Shown piece after piece: positions 49,270 to 61,599 of a stretch of 64,000 nucleotides of DNA. Origin of the DNA: Helochares maculicollis (Eukaryota > Arthropoda > Insecta > Coleoptera > Hydrophilidae); contig JAWQRO010000003.1 in the NCBI GenBank assembly GCA_033557835.1, positions 35,100-99,099 on the forward strand. Reading direction: 5' to 3'. The notes under the pieces are model-generated. The model was not told the origin of the DNA, did not search any database, and saw only the letters and a list, made by a program, of their open reading frames with translations. The position numbers and the translations under genes were made by a program. Each line of letters begins with the position of its first letter. Positions within the stretch are counted from its first letter, which is position 1.

Positions 49270-50050
49270 TGTACAAAATCAAGTGACGCTTTTGATTACT
49301 GATCGTTTCTAAAAGCAAAAAGCCTAAGCAGACGCTCATAATAATCAAATGTATCCCAAGCTAATTTGACGCTCTTAATTATGAAATGATTCTTGATATT
49401 ACAATTTTTAGTTGAAACTCTTAATTACCGAGTGAAGCGAGGCAAACCTGAAAAATTTATGATATAAACAACTTAAGTTGCTTTTAGTACTTTAATGTTT
49501 CTCAACGCAAAAAGTTTAAGGTGACGATCTTAACAGCGGAATGTGTCAGGATGGTAGAATCTAAGTTTATTTCCTTATTAACGGAATGATTTTGAAGATT
49601 CAAAACTTATTGGACGCTTTTAATGACGTAACATTACAAGATTAATTTAAAGCTAGCCGAGCGAAGCGAGGCATAGCGTAATATTTTTTTGCCATTATTA
49701 GCTTGATAAATTATAGCGCATCGTTTTGAAAGCCAAAAAGGCTAAGTTGACAGTTTTTAATAGCGGTTTGTTTCTCGATATTTAAAACTAAGTTGTCGCT
49801 CTTCATAGAGGAATGGTTTCGTATATTCAAAACTTAATTGCAGAACAAAACAAAATATTTTTGAAGCATGAGTTTTTAATTACTAGGCACACTAGCCCGA
49901 ATATTTCTTAATACTGCCAACGTAAAAAGCCTAATATGAGTTTTTTAATAACGGAATTTTACCGGATATTAAATTCAGCTTTTATGACTTTGTAAAAAGT
50001 AGATCGTTTTTGTTTCATTAAATTAAATGCCAAGTTGACGGTCTTAACAC
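49270..50050 (+). repeat. Degenerate tandem array, about 45-bp period
   Basis: A motif close to AAGTTGACGCTCTTAATAAC, followed by GGAATG-, TTTCGATATT- and CAAAACT-like pieces, recurs across the block. The GACG core or its variants start near 49284, 49331, 49368, 49523, 49613, 49749, 49794, 49934, 49975 and 50036. Most gaps are close to one, two or three times 45. GCGAAGCGAGGC-type pieces are interspersed. It looks like an old decayed satellite. Confidence 0.6.
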
Positions 50051-50059
50051 ATTATCAGC

Positions 50060-53000
50060 AGGTAGCCTGATAAACCCATCTAAACTGAAAAGCGGGGCAA
50101 AAGTTCGTAGACGTAAAATCATGGGCATTTGAAAATAATAGTAATAAATATATTTAATTAAAATTTAAAAATATGGTTTCTGTTTTATATTTATCCAAAG
50201 ACTAAAAATGTTTTCATGCATTTTCATTTATAAACTAATAAACTATTATATGCGAATAGATAATATATAAAAACTATTTTTTCGCTAATACCAATTTTTT
50301 TTAATAAAAATAGTATTAAAGAAACATTCTTCCTTATAAAGAAGCATTTAGCAAAATGGCATATATAGTTGGTTAAACTTTGTTTCTTGGACGCAACATT
50401 AACACGATATTCTTTCCGCTGTTCTGGTTTAAAGCACCATTTAAATTTTTTTACCACTTTATGATTATTGTCATCTTTTGACAGTCTGCATTGGGGATCT
50501 TTTCTTCTAGTTCTTCATGTGCACCACAAAGGATTGTTTAGATTTTACAGAATTTGGATTTTTGTCCATTTTTTGCAACATTGAGAAAAATACATTTTTG
50601 CTTTTCTTCGGTTTTGAATTTAAACTATTAAAAATGTCAAATACATTAAACACTGTACATATGAATAGGATCATCTTTTATCCATTTAAGGACTATATCG
50701 TACTAATGAGTTGTATTACAAATACAGGCCGGAGAGAGCAACCTTTTTAATATATTTAATAAATCTTACAATTAACAACACATTCAAGTTTCCTCGAAAG
50801 CCAACTTTTTGACGACGATTTCCTGTTTTTAAATTTTCCCAAAACGAGAAAAAATACATATACTACCACAAGAATTGTTATTATATATGTAATATCGATA
50901 ATCTTGTAATAATAATTCATATATTTGCATGCATAAATTGCCGACCTAAGTCTACTAATACACTTTTGACTCTAGTGAAGCAAAAGTCACAAATTCCCTA
51001 CGTGAAAATTTAAATTTCCCAAGATTTTTTCTACATATGGGTAGCATGTAGCCTCATATCACTTGAAACTTATTATTTAAAGTAAAAATATCATTATTGA
51101 GATTTAGCATGAGTCACAATAGATTACAATTAATTCTGCGCTATTTAAAGTACGCTGATAATTCTTCTGAAATATATAAACTGGATAGACCACTTCAACA
51201 AAATTAGGTACAAAGAATTATGCACCAACCCGGTCGATATGAAGTAATAAATCATTGAGGGGGCGTGGCCGCTTTACGAATTAATTGCAAATTTTAAATC
51301 GCAATTATGACATTTTAACTACCTTAATTTCTTTACAATTACACGTTAAAACGGCCAAGAAACCAAATTGCAGCCACAAAATAATCCAACAATTTTCTAA
51401 ACCAATCAATTACTGTAAAACATTTTAATTAACATTTCATAAAGCTTGGTGTATTTGAATATTCATAATCTCCATGTAAAGACATAGCATGCGTTTTTTT
51501 ACCAAAAAAATATTCGTTTATTTAAAACACTCGTGGCATGGGTTTTCCTACAGTTATTAGCTCCTTTTTAACCAGTCGAGAATACCAAAACAATACTCTG
51601 AAATTTACACAGGAATTCTAAGGAATTAATATACTTAATTTATTATCACAACGCGCGAAGTAAATAGCCCACAAATTACGTTAATTCCCAGCTTATTTGC
51701 TCATCTAATTTTTATAAATTACATATTATTTGATAACGGCATTAGATTGTATTGGAGAAAATGCGATTTTTGCTTGACGTCACTTTTTGTCGCAATCTCC
51801 TTTAACTATAACCGAATATAAGTAGACAACGACGATTTTATAAAGCTAATTTACATTTATTTGACTGCTTTTATATGCTTCTGAGAGTATTGTATCTAGA
51901 TTCGAATCAAGCTCGGTCCGTTTTAATTCCAAGGAGCTACGCTCTGCACCACGTCCAGCCAATACACATTTCATAAATCCCAATCCAGAATGCAAGCTGA
52001 ATGTACAAAATTTTTATCGATCTCTAGATTCAATTTAATGAACCGCCGACTTGTATATTACATTTCCGCAGTAGGCGGCGTAATATTTCAACATCGGGAG
52101 AACCGGATGTAAAGCAAGGAAGTTCATTTCGCATTTTAATTACAAACGATAATTAGTCCGCCCGAATTCCATGTTAATAAATAAGTAATTTAAGACGATC
52201 GAGTTAATGGAGAAAAGGAAGACGGGAATGGAACAGAATACCAAAGGAATAAATGGCAAATTTCTTTAATAAGGTCAAATTGAAGGCAAGAAACTGGGTG
52301 GACTCAAATTGGGGCCGAGAGGGACCGCTAAAACTCAGCGCTCAACACGGCTTGGACATAAATAATGAGGCTCATCTAGAACTACGGTAGGTATATATAC
52401 GCCTCAAATTACGCAGAAATGTGTTAATGACAACAAAATGTCAACTCCTAATAAGACCAATTTGTCATGGAGAAGTTCCTGGGGGAAAATCACGCACAAT
52501 TGTAAACGGGGGTAGACGCGTCGAAAAGGAGGGGTGTGGTGATTAAAATGTGCTATAATTCAAGGCAATCTAGTCTTGTAAATTAGGGTAATCTTTGGAA
52601 TTATTTCTTGTAAGTGATTGCCTCCAAATTGTTTTTGTTTTAAATATCTTTTAAAATACGAATGGGCTCTTTACTCGTCTGTATAGCATAAAACTATCTT
52701 CGGTTTAGTATAATTGCATCATAAAAACCCATAATTGGTGCAAAAATCAAATTGAAATTTCATAATTTCATGATTTACATCACACTTTTAATGTGTTAAT
52801 TCTTTAATACTGGAAAAATTAGATGAACTACTTTTGTGTTCCATTTAGATCAGGTTATGCGCTAACTCTTTATTACTGGACGTATCATAATTTTACACTC
52901 AAGTACAGTGCATGGCAGCAAAAATAGATATTTAAATTTTTACAAACGAATTGGCTTAAAAGAAGCTTATCAAAACTTAAGCGTAGGTATTTATTGTCGA

Positions 53001-53100
53001 ATAATCTAAAAAGCAGTATATATTTCTCTATATAAAAATGAATTAATTTTCTCCAAAATAATGTATTTCTGTTGCTATTGAAAGCGTCACATATCTGGGT
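50060..53100. other. Noncoding stretch, no gene seen
   Basis: No recognisable exon. A GC-richer block at about 51900-52560 may be regulatory. Nothing specific can be supported. Confidence 0.4.
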
Positions 53101-53229
53101 AGTCGCGAAATGAGGACGCATCAGCTTCGCTCACTCGGGATTCGCTCGCTCATCCCTCGCGGAAAGGAGATGCATTAAGAAATGAACAATCTTAAAATCT
53201 TGAAATTGTAAGCTATTCCTGTCTCATGT

Positions 53230-53746
53230 TTGTATTACGATTTGCAATTATACTTGTAATTTACGACCTAAAGGTTCCAGATGATTTTTTTAATATTCCT
53301 TCCGAGCCTATCTTCTACAGATATCAAGCATCTCAGAAATATTTATTATGAATAGTGAGCCTAAAATTATATCAACATTGCCATTGTTTGGTCTGATACA
53401 TAATTTTCTGTAAGTGTATGTCCAGCTCGAAAGGACCAAAAAATGTTTTATCCGATTGGAAGACCAAAATGTAGCAAGGATCGAAATTACGCACCTCATG
53501 CGCGTTTATACGATCAAGCCAATAATAATATGTGGACTGTATATTAATGTATTTAATCACTTCCCAATGGTATGTACAAGGGCTTACAAATAACTTATTA
53601 CTATTCTTACAAGTTGCATACTTAGCACTTGGTCTTAGACTCTTAAGCTTAGAACTAACTTAGGACTAAACCTATCTCTACACCTAACCTATGAGACGTG
53701 GTGGGAACGCCACCCTCTCCCTTCAGCGACCCAATAGGACGCAACA
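53230..53746 (-). mobile_element. Probable 5' end of a BEL/Pao-like LTR retrotransposon (truncated)
   Basis: On the minus strand a TGTTGCGTCC start (53746) opens an LTR-like stretch of about 220 bp, to roughly 53528. It is followed by a leader with two related motifs, TTTTGGTCTTCCAATCGGA and TTTTGGTCCTTTCGAGCTGGA-like. Such GGTCCTTCGAGC repeats resemble leaders I associate with BEL/Pao elements. No gag, pol or second LTR follows, so the copy is truncated. The class is inferred from memory of the motif. Confidence 0.35.
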
Positions 53747-53799
53747 GTAAGTATAACTTGATTTTTGAAAAATGTAAAAAAATTTAAGTTTTTTTGGAT

Positions 53800-54110
53800 A
53801 GGGCCGGATTACAGCATGTACACAAATTAGGTCAGATTTAGTGAGATTTCATTAATTTTTAACGTTTTTAAAAAGGTACAAACATATATTTATCTAACCG
53901 ACAATTTTTAACAGTTCTTAAATTATGTACAAAATTATAATTTGATACTTCAATTTTAACTACTTCATAAAAATAATTCAAAACTTAGATAAACAAGCAC
54001 TTCCGGTGGTCTAAAAATTTGATGGCGATATACCATTTTCTTATAAAAGTCGAATGCAATGTTTCATTTGTACAATCTGAGCTCGATAGGTTAAAATGTA
54101 CAATTACTTT
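53800..54110 (+). repeat. Dispersed repeat family, copy C (partial)
   Basis: The run AATTTTAACTACTTC...TTCAAAACTTAGATAAACAAG followed by CACTTCCGGTGGTC parallels the matching part of copy B (26400-26465) in order and spacing. An inverted GC-rich motif (CATCCCTCGC and neighbours) like that of copy A occurs near 53115-53165. Confidence 0.4.
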
Positions 54111-54119
54111 TTAAACGCC

Positions 54120-56580
54120 TATTTACAGTTGTAGCAGTTTATTTAGAATGCATGAGTCCCAAAATTATGAAGATTTGAGTTTGTATCTGTTCGATAGGCG
54201 AGCAGGTGAAGTCACAACCTTAATCTGACAAAAATATATAAGAACAATATGTGGATATGATTGTAGCTAGAAATACTTGACAGGCGTGTAGCTAAGACGA
54301 TAAAATTTATAGGAAAAGTGCTATAATCAAAACATAAAATATAACGTATGCAGCGCTGCAAGAACTTATGCAAGGATAACATATGCTTCTGGAAAATATC
54401 ATAAATGGAAGCAAACGATGTCATACGCATGATATAAATATAAATGCCATGGCTGGGAACACCTTCGATAGCTTTCTGGTGCTATTCTTAGAAAAAAATC
54501 AATTCAATTGTTACCGAACCCGCCAGGTAAATATCCAGCCATCAAAAGAAAACATCAGCGAAATGTATACTTTCAATTTATTATTAAGCATTTTCAATTA
54601 AGCGCGAGACAAATACATTTTCCATTATATCTCCCTTTTGTGAGTAATAAGCAACCCGATCCGCGCCTTCGCTATTATCTTGAGCAGACTACAGAATTGT
54701 TTGAGATAACGATCGAGAAGCTGAACAATTATTTTACAATAAATTGAGATATTAATCTAAAAGACGGACAGCCACTGTTTTTCCAAAGAACTTTTCGAGA
54801 GCACCGTCTTATCTCGAAATTGTTGGTTTAACTCGAGGCGCTACGAGGTAGCGCGACGCTAGAATTAAGGGTACATCAACAGCCCATCAAGAAATTCTCC
54901 CGAGCGCACAATAGCGCTTTCGATTGAGAACATCGCTCACATAGAGACAAGAGAGAAAGAGAAGTTTGCATTATAATGAAATTATACAATGGCAAATTGT
55001 TGTCGGATAATGGGCGAAAGCAAATTGCGAACACAATAAATAAATACATTAACCTCACGATTGACAGCATGACGTTGACTCGCCATTCATGCAGCAAATA
55101 GTTAGATCTCGTGCACTTTGCAAAATAACCCTTCTCCCCAGTGGTCCCTCAGCCGCGCCCGCTCGATATTCATGCGATGGAACCATAGAATATTCTTGGG
55201 TACAACCTTAGATTAAATATGCCGGTTTCTCCCTTCAAAACCTTTAATAAAACACCCTCGTTCCAAAAGGAAAATAACATTTTCCTTCAAGATCGGCATC
55301 TTTTTGTATCGACCTTCCCAACTTTAGCCTCATGACAACAAATATATGTCCAACGCGGGAAAAACTCGGATAAAGCTGTTTATAACAGTACACATAATGT
55401 GCTCATATATATTTAAATATTCATAGAGCATAAGACTATCCGAAAAGGGTGCATAACTTATGTAAGTATGAAATATAAATGTCTAGCTGAGCATTTCGCC
55501 TCTCTCAATATTCACTCTCTTTTTTCTTCCATAGCTGCTGCTAATGAACGAAAATTCGATTCGCTATTCGCTGATAAGAAAATCATAGCCGTTAATAATA
55601 AGCAAAAATCGGCGTCGCTAGAAAAACAATCACTAACATCTAGAAACAAAGGCCTACAACCGGAAAACGCTTGTTTTTCTAAGGAAAACAATCGATACTA
55701 AAAACAAAACAATCGCTCTGAAATAAAGCATTCGTTACAAAAGGATAAGCACATGCGATGTTCCGTATGTCGACCGGATTTTATAATCGGAATAAAAAAG
55801 CAAAACCCTTAATTGATTTTATCTAGGAAAGCTTATCCGTAAAAACAACAGAAAAGAATCCATAGCGCTGAGGTAATATGTGCTGTTGAAAAATTGCTGA
55901 ATTTGCGCAACCGTTATGCAGCATCTCCAGATCCATCCACGAAAGCACCAGCAGCTTGCCTAAACTCAGCAAACTTGACTCGGTATTCTTTTCCAATCAC
56001 TTCAAAGATCAAACGCCTAAAAATATCCAGAATATTTCGCAAGCAATTTTGGCAACAACTCTTTATATTTACGATATTTTTGGCGTAAAGTCGCAAGGCA
56101 GCCTTCCTGTCTACAATTCTGTGTTGGGAATTTTCCAGGGAAAACCGACGCGCCACCGGAATAATGAATATTAACATCCTCTCGCACTTCCTCGAGGTAT
56201 TGCTTTCATAAATTTTTACTCAGCACTGCAGTTTCTACCACTTAAATTCCTTTTTATTCCGGTGGAAATTTTCGCACGTTTGCAGAAAGTTGTATTGCCA
56301 GATAAAGAAGTTACTTTTGGAGTAAATTGTCGAGGAGTAAAAAGAATTTAGTGTTGGAGGAAATAGTTTCGCCGCTTGAGATGTCTGTGAAGCTAAGACA
56401 GAAAACTGTGGCCTAACTCTCTAACTTTAGAAATACAAGACTTGGATCGGCTAAGACTTTAGCTAAAAATTCATTCAAGACCTAACTATTAGAAAAAATT
56501 TCATGCAGGCCTTTATTCTTAAAAACCTTAAAAGGTTTGTTGAAATTGTACGATTTTGCACTGGGAAAATGTTATGGTTG
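54120..56580. other. Noncoding stretch, no gene seen
   Basis: Short open frames on both strands, including one of 77 codons at 55468-55701 and 87 codons on the minus strand at 55914-56177, with no recognisable domain. A GC-richer block lies around 54780-55200. Confidence 0.35.
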
Positions 56581-56589
56581 TACGATTGG

Positions 56590-57390
56590 TTAATCAAAAA
56601 AAAGCGCACAGTTTCGTAACTAATAATTTGTTATTTCTAAATATTTATTGCATGATATGGAGTATAAAAGGGACATTTACATAGAAGTTAACGGCTATCT
56701 TGCTTTATGTGCACTGTAAACACGTTTGTTATCATATTTACGAGACACTTTTATGATGGAAACTGCAATTTCCATTCAATACGGCTTTATTATCCTTGTC
56801 GCTAGGGGTATCAGGTATGGAGAGGATCAAGTTTTGCATTATGAGGCAAGCTATGGGGAAATGGAACACTAATGGAGTATGTCGGGGATGTATCAAAATG
56901 TATTGAGACAACTCTCGATTGCAAAGTACACGCCATTAACTTTTTTGCACTCAGAAATTGTAAAATTCACGAGACCAGGAAGAGCGGCAGCTGGATATTG
57001 ATCTAAGCTGATATCAAACGGTAACACTGTCGTTGTTTCAAGCAGCATGTTTAAAAATTTAAAATTGGTTTATGTAATCCTTTCGCCACAAAGTATATTA
57101 AAAATGGAAGATTTTACACGCTGAAACTCTGTTGATTTATGGCGAGATAGGAAATATTAAAAATGTGCATGTTGCTTTTTTTGTGTCTACCATTTTTAAT
57201 AGGTTGAATGTTTGGCGGTACGTGCTAGGATTGCGGTGGTGTGAAAATGGCGTGACCTTAAAATGTAGGGGATTGGTTTTCTATCAGGATGTACGGAGGA
57301 GTACATCGTAAATTTATGGGGATAATGTTTATTTAAACTTTATGTAGGTGTAGTTCAATTGCCCTGAAAAATACGAGACAATATTTTGGG
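56590..57390 (-). repeat. Inverted duplication, left arm
   Basis: The reverse complement of this block matches 60800-61590 almost throughout. Clear anchors are AGGATTGCGGTGGTGTGAAA (57228-57247), TGTATTGAGACAACTCTCGA with the bases after it (about 56900-56935) and ACTGCAATTTCCATTCAATA (from 56762). By eye roughly three quarters of the bases agree, with small indels. A TA microsatellite abuts its inner end. Edges are approximate. Confidence 0.85.
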
Positions 57391-57406
57391 GCTAAATATA
57401 AAATGA

Positions 57407-57408
<2 letters not shown>

Positions 57409-57443
<35 letters not shown>
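57409..57443. repeat. TA dinucleotide microsatellite
   Basis: About 17 TA units, next to the inner edge of the left inverted-duplication arm. Confidence 0.95.
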
Positions 57444-57449
<6 letters not shown>

Positions 57450-57450
<1 letters not shown>

Positions 57451-59830
57451 ATATTGTTTGGAGAAAAATAATTTGTTTATTAGTAACTTATAAGCTGTGC
57501 TGTTAACTTTAGTGCCATCGATTTTCTTTAGAGAGAATAGCTTCGTATTCCGGGCGTAAATCTAGAAAACGTCCGCAAGTGAAAATAACAACCGAAGAAA
57601 ATGCTTGCAATAATAAATATATATTGTATCACTATAATGCTTAGATTATTTGAGTTAAAGTGGTAACATTTGGTATACAGCTACTACACCAAAGTCTTCG
57701 ATTCAAATAAGTTTTTGGAATGTGCAGGACTAAAAATAGTTTTCAAGTAAGCTACTCCTTACATTAGAGATATTTTGAACACATCTGTAGAAATAAGATA
57801 TTCTTTCGATTCTCCTGGACTTTTAGTTCTGTAATTTTCAAGTTCTGGTAATTATATCCTGTATCTGATTTTTATCTTGTTTTGATTTGCGAGTCTACGA
57901 TCTTAACTACTAGATTAAGATATTTCAAATTCTTCATTTTGCTGTCTTTAAAAAGGGTATTTTTAAATTATATAATTCAGACATACAGTATTTTGATGGT
58001 TTAATCAACCGATTATAAATTATGTAATTATTTCAGTTTTAATTAGGAAAATTGCCCTAAAATATTTATATTTTGTCTCGAATTATGTAGATTTTTATAC
58101 TCGGATATTTGAAAATTTAATCATATAGTCACGCAATAACTGTAGAACAATTCAAGTTTTAAAATTACTATTACAAATGTCTTCCCTGGAATTCTTGATT
58201 GTAAGCCAGTTTCACAATTTCATCTAAATCATTTATTTTTATAAAGAAACTTATGATTTGATATCTTTAATGTGGTATCTAAATTTCGCATTTTTAATCC
58301 TAATGTATCTTAGAATTTTAAAGATTTGATGTTGTATTCCAGATTTTGTAACCGTGATACCTAATGTTTAAATTCTATTATTTGCATGTTTCTTTTTGCA
58401 ATCTTAATTTTGAGACCGTATTCATGGATGCATAATATTTTAAAAGATTTATCCCAAATTCTCAGTTATTTATTAGAATTAAGGCTCTACCAAGAAAACT
58501 TTTATGAATACGTGTGCTTTGTGTTGCTCAAATCGACCATACATTCCCAAATTTTTGACTACGACGTTGGGGATTTATATTAATTGGCAAATGTACACTA
58601 ACCTCGATTTTAGCGACTATTTGTTTAGGTCGAAAGTTTTGCAAATTCTTTTCGATAAGAGACCTTTTATCAAAGCCATACAAAAGCCTTAAGAGGCTCA
58701 AAATGTTCCTATATATTTAACTACGTAAAAAGCGATTCCTCCAATAACTGAAAAATTATTAATGTTACAATTTGTATAAATCCAGATTTTTCAAATAGCG
58801 GTACAATTCTAGTTAGTGCTAATATTGATTCTTTAGTGATTACAGTTTCTGCATTGACCTGATATTTGGTCCTGTAGGTTTAGATTTTTGATCCTGAAAT
58901 GTGAACATTTTCATTAAAGAATTTTGAATAATTCATTATGAAGTCTTTCTTTTTATATTTCTTTCGATCATACTTTATACATATGGCATATTTATTCTAT
59001 ATCTATTAACTCGAAATGTTGAGTGGACACAGTTCGTATTTTACTATTACAGGTATGAAATACAACACAGGTGCGTTAGATACTAAAATGAACATACTTA
59101 TTGTCCCTATAAGATCTCAGCTCATGTCTTAGAATACACTCTGCGTAATGTTATTTAAAATTTTACACTATTTTGCAAATTTTAATTCTATCGCTAATCA
59201 TATAAAATATTTCTGGAAAATTAATTCGGTCTATTAAATGGCAGAACATATCCGTTTTGAAGCGAATGGTCCATAAAGCGTTCCGTAGAAATCGCGTTGT
59301 ATAGCACCATTATGCTGCACCGCTTGGGTGCATAATTTCACTGCAGTAATTAAGCAATACTTATATTGTATTGGCAATGTTATGGAGAGTGGAAATATAG
59401 GCAAAAGATGACAACGTCCAATAGAATAAACTGCAGAGTCATACAGAAGTTGAAACATTGTACAAATGTACTTAGTTTACGGAATCCTAAAAGCAGTATC
59501 TATGTTTCAAGTATATGATGAAATTATTTATTGAAGTAAACAAAAAAATTAATCCATTAGCTTTGCAAAATCCGGTGTTGTCCCGACCGACAATATGATA
59601 GTATCACTAAATATCTTGAAGTGTTTAATAGAATTTACACTCGACACCGCTCGTTCGCGGAGTTAATCTGAGAACGCTAAGCGATGGATTTATGAAATCT
59701 ATCGTTCTAAAATTACTTCAAGATCTGAGGTCTTTGTTTGCCAGCAGTTCTTTTTCAAATGAAATCCTACCCAAATCTAATTCTTGTATAAGCACTAAGC
59801 TACTTTTTTTTTAAATTTCTACGTCATTAA
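57450..59830. other. Noncoding spacer between the inverted arms
   Basis: AT-rich and T-rich on the plus strand, with recurring GATTTTT- and TTTAAAT-like text that could be a very degenerate satellite. No gene seen. Confidence 0.4.
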
Positions 59831-59832
59831 CC

Positions 59833-60580
59833 TTTATAATTTAAACAGGCCACATCGAGGGGACAGCAAAAACTAAGGGAATTATCTCAGGTATCCGATT
59901 CATTACCATATCCGTCGTTGGTCTTTTCCCCAACTAATATAAAAACTAATCCAATAAAAACAGATTTTCACATAAAATCCGTTGAGTAATGAAATTCAAT
60001 ATAGTTACAGTCAAAGCTGTTTTGCTTGATCCTTTGAGTTGATTGTCTGGATGACTTGTTTTTCTTTAGTTCTTGTTTACGGTTTAACTTAATCACGGTG
60101 TGTTTCTTGTTCTTAAGGTTCCTTCTCCTAACACTCTTTACATAATGTCAATCTTAGCCTTCGATATAGATTCATCTTATGGAGCAAAGATTGTATCATT
60201 TGTTGGAGCCGGCCATTCCATTCTTCATGGATATTGTCAGTATTTCTCTTTTTTTGATGATCTATTCCTTTACTCCATGTAAGAGAACCGCGAATAACTA
60301 ACACCTCACAAATTCGGTTGAGTGGGATTCGCTGCTCTACCTCTTTGCAAATTTGTCAGTTTTCGAAAAAGACATATCAGTTCTTTCATGCTATCATAGA
60401 TTTTTATTTTCCAGTAAAGACTATATTGGAGACATTGAAAAGTATTAATGTTATACTCTACCCACTTAGCTTAATGTGTTGTCTAAAGACACCCAAAGAC
60501 AATATGTTAAGAGGTCCTACATCGTTTATAATTTAAAATGGTCGAGACAGCAGAAACTAAGCAAATTATTTAAAGAAATT
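59833..60580. repeat. Diverged direct repeat pair
   Basis: TTTATAATTTAAACAGGCC ... GACAGCAAAAACTAAG at 59833-59885 recurs as TTTATAATTTAAAATGGTC ... GACAGCAGAAACTAAG at 60525-60570. Similar GAGTGGGATTC/GAGCGGGATTC pieces occur near 60321 and 60690. This suggests fragments of one mobile element in tandem. Confidence 0.45.
60110..60365 (-). pseudogene. Possible tail of a non-LTR retrotransposon reverse-transcriptase ORF
   Basis: The minus strand is open for about 70 codons: VEQRIPLNRICEVLVIRGSL, later KKRNTDNIHEEWNGRLQQM and LLHKMNLYRRLRL, then a stop. The R-N-x-x-N/D-I-x-E-x-W-x-x-R-L-x-x-M pattern resembles the C-terminal end of RTE/jockey-type ORF2 proteins, which continues with a Gly-Arg-Pro-rich motif not seen here. 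The assignment is tentative. Confidence 0.25.
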
Positions 60581-60799
60581 AGTTCAGCTTCAAGTTCAGG
60601 CATTTCTCTTTTTTCCTACTACTACAATTTACATACGCCAGTTACGCCATGATATTCATTGAACAATAAAAATCCATACAGTAACCTTCGAGCGGGATTC
60701 TGAGAATTCTAGCAACTATATTTCATTTCAGCACGAGTACAATCGGTAGTTCCTTAGTTTTGTATTTCGAATAAAATCGATATGCCTTACATTTATGTT

Positions 60800-61590
60800 C
60801 AAAGTTGTATTTTTAGGGTACTATTTCTATGAAATGTTTAAATAAGCATTATCCCTAAAAGTTACGATGCATTCCTCCGTAAATTCGGATGGAAAACTGA
60901 TCCCTTTCGTTTTAAGGTCACGACATTTTTACACCACCGCAATCCTGCCACGGAGCGCAAAACATTCGGGCCATCAAAAATCGGAAACAGAAAAAAGCAG
61001 GGTGCACCGAAGTCCTTTTTTAACATCGCCGGGCAGACCCCCTACTCCCTACTTCGCCATAAATCATGTTAGGGGCAACTTTCCTCCCAATTTTAAAATC
61101 CGTTGCTTCAAAAGGATTACGGAAACCAATTTGAAATTTTCATACATGCAGCTTGGAACAACGATAGTAATAACATTTCATAACAGCGTAGATCAATACC
61201 CCTTCACCACTATTTCACGACTCGTGAGTTTTACAATTCGAAAGGGCAAAAAAGTTAATAGCGTGTACTTTGCAATCGAGAATTTTCTCAATACATTTTG
61301 AAGCATCCCTGACGTTGGCCATTAGTAATCCATTTTCCCCTTACTCATCCAATCTTTTCACAATGCAAATTTTGATCTTCTCAGTATTTGATACCACTTT
61401 GCAACGACAGAAATAAAGCCGCATTCAATTGAAATTGCAGTTTGCATCATAAAATGTCGCATAAATGTAACGACAAACATCCACAGTGCACATAAAGCAA
61501 GGGGGAACGCTGTGCTTCAATGCAAACGTCCTTCATAATGTTATCACTTTTTAGAAATGAAAACGAATGAGCACTTTTGATTTGAATGAG
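60800..61590 (+). repeat. Inverted duplication, right arm
   Basis: Partner of 56590-57390 in opposite orientation. Anchors are ACACCACCGCAATCCT (60931-60946), TGTACTTTGCAATCGAGAAT (from about 61263) and AATAAAGCCGCATTCAATTG (from about 61411). It contains a 144-codon open frame (60867-61301) that is not conserved in the other arm, so it is probably not a gene. Confidence 0.85.
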
Positions 61591-61599
61591 TAAATGCCA

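Noticed and set aside
55914..56177. 87-codon minus-strand open frame
   Set aside because: No recognisable domain, no good splice signals, and another frame on the opposite strand is equally open.
60867..61301. 144-codon plus-strand open frame
   Set aside because: It lies in the right arm of the inverted duplication. The matching stretch of the left arm has stops and indels in that frame, so coding is unlikely.
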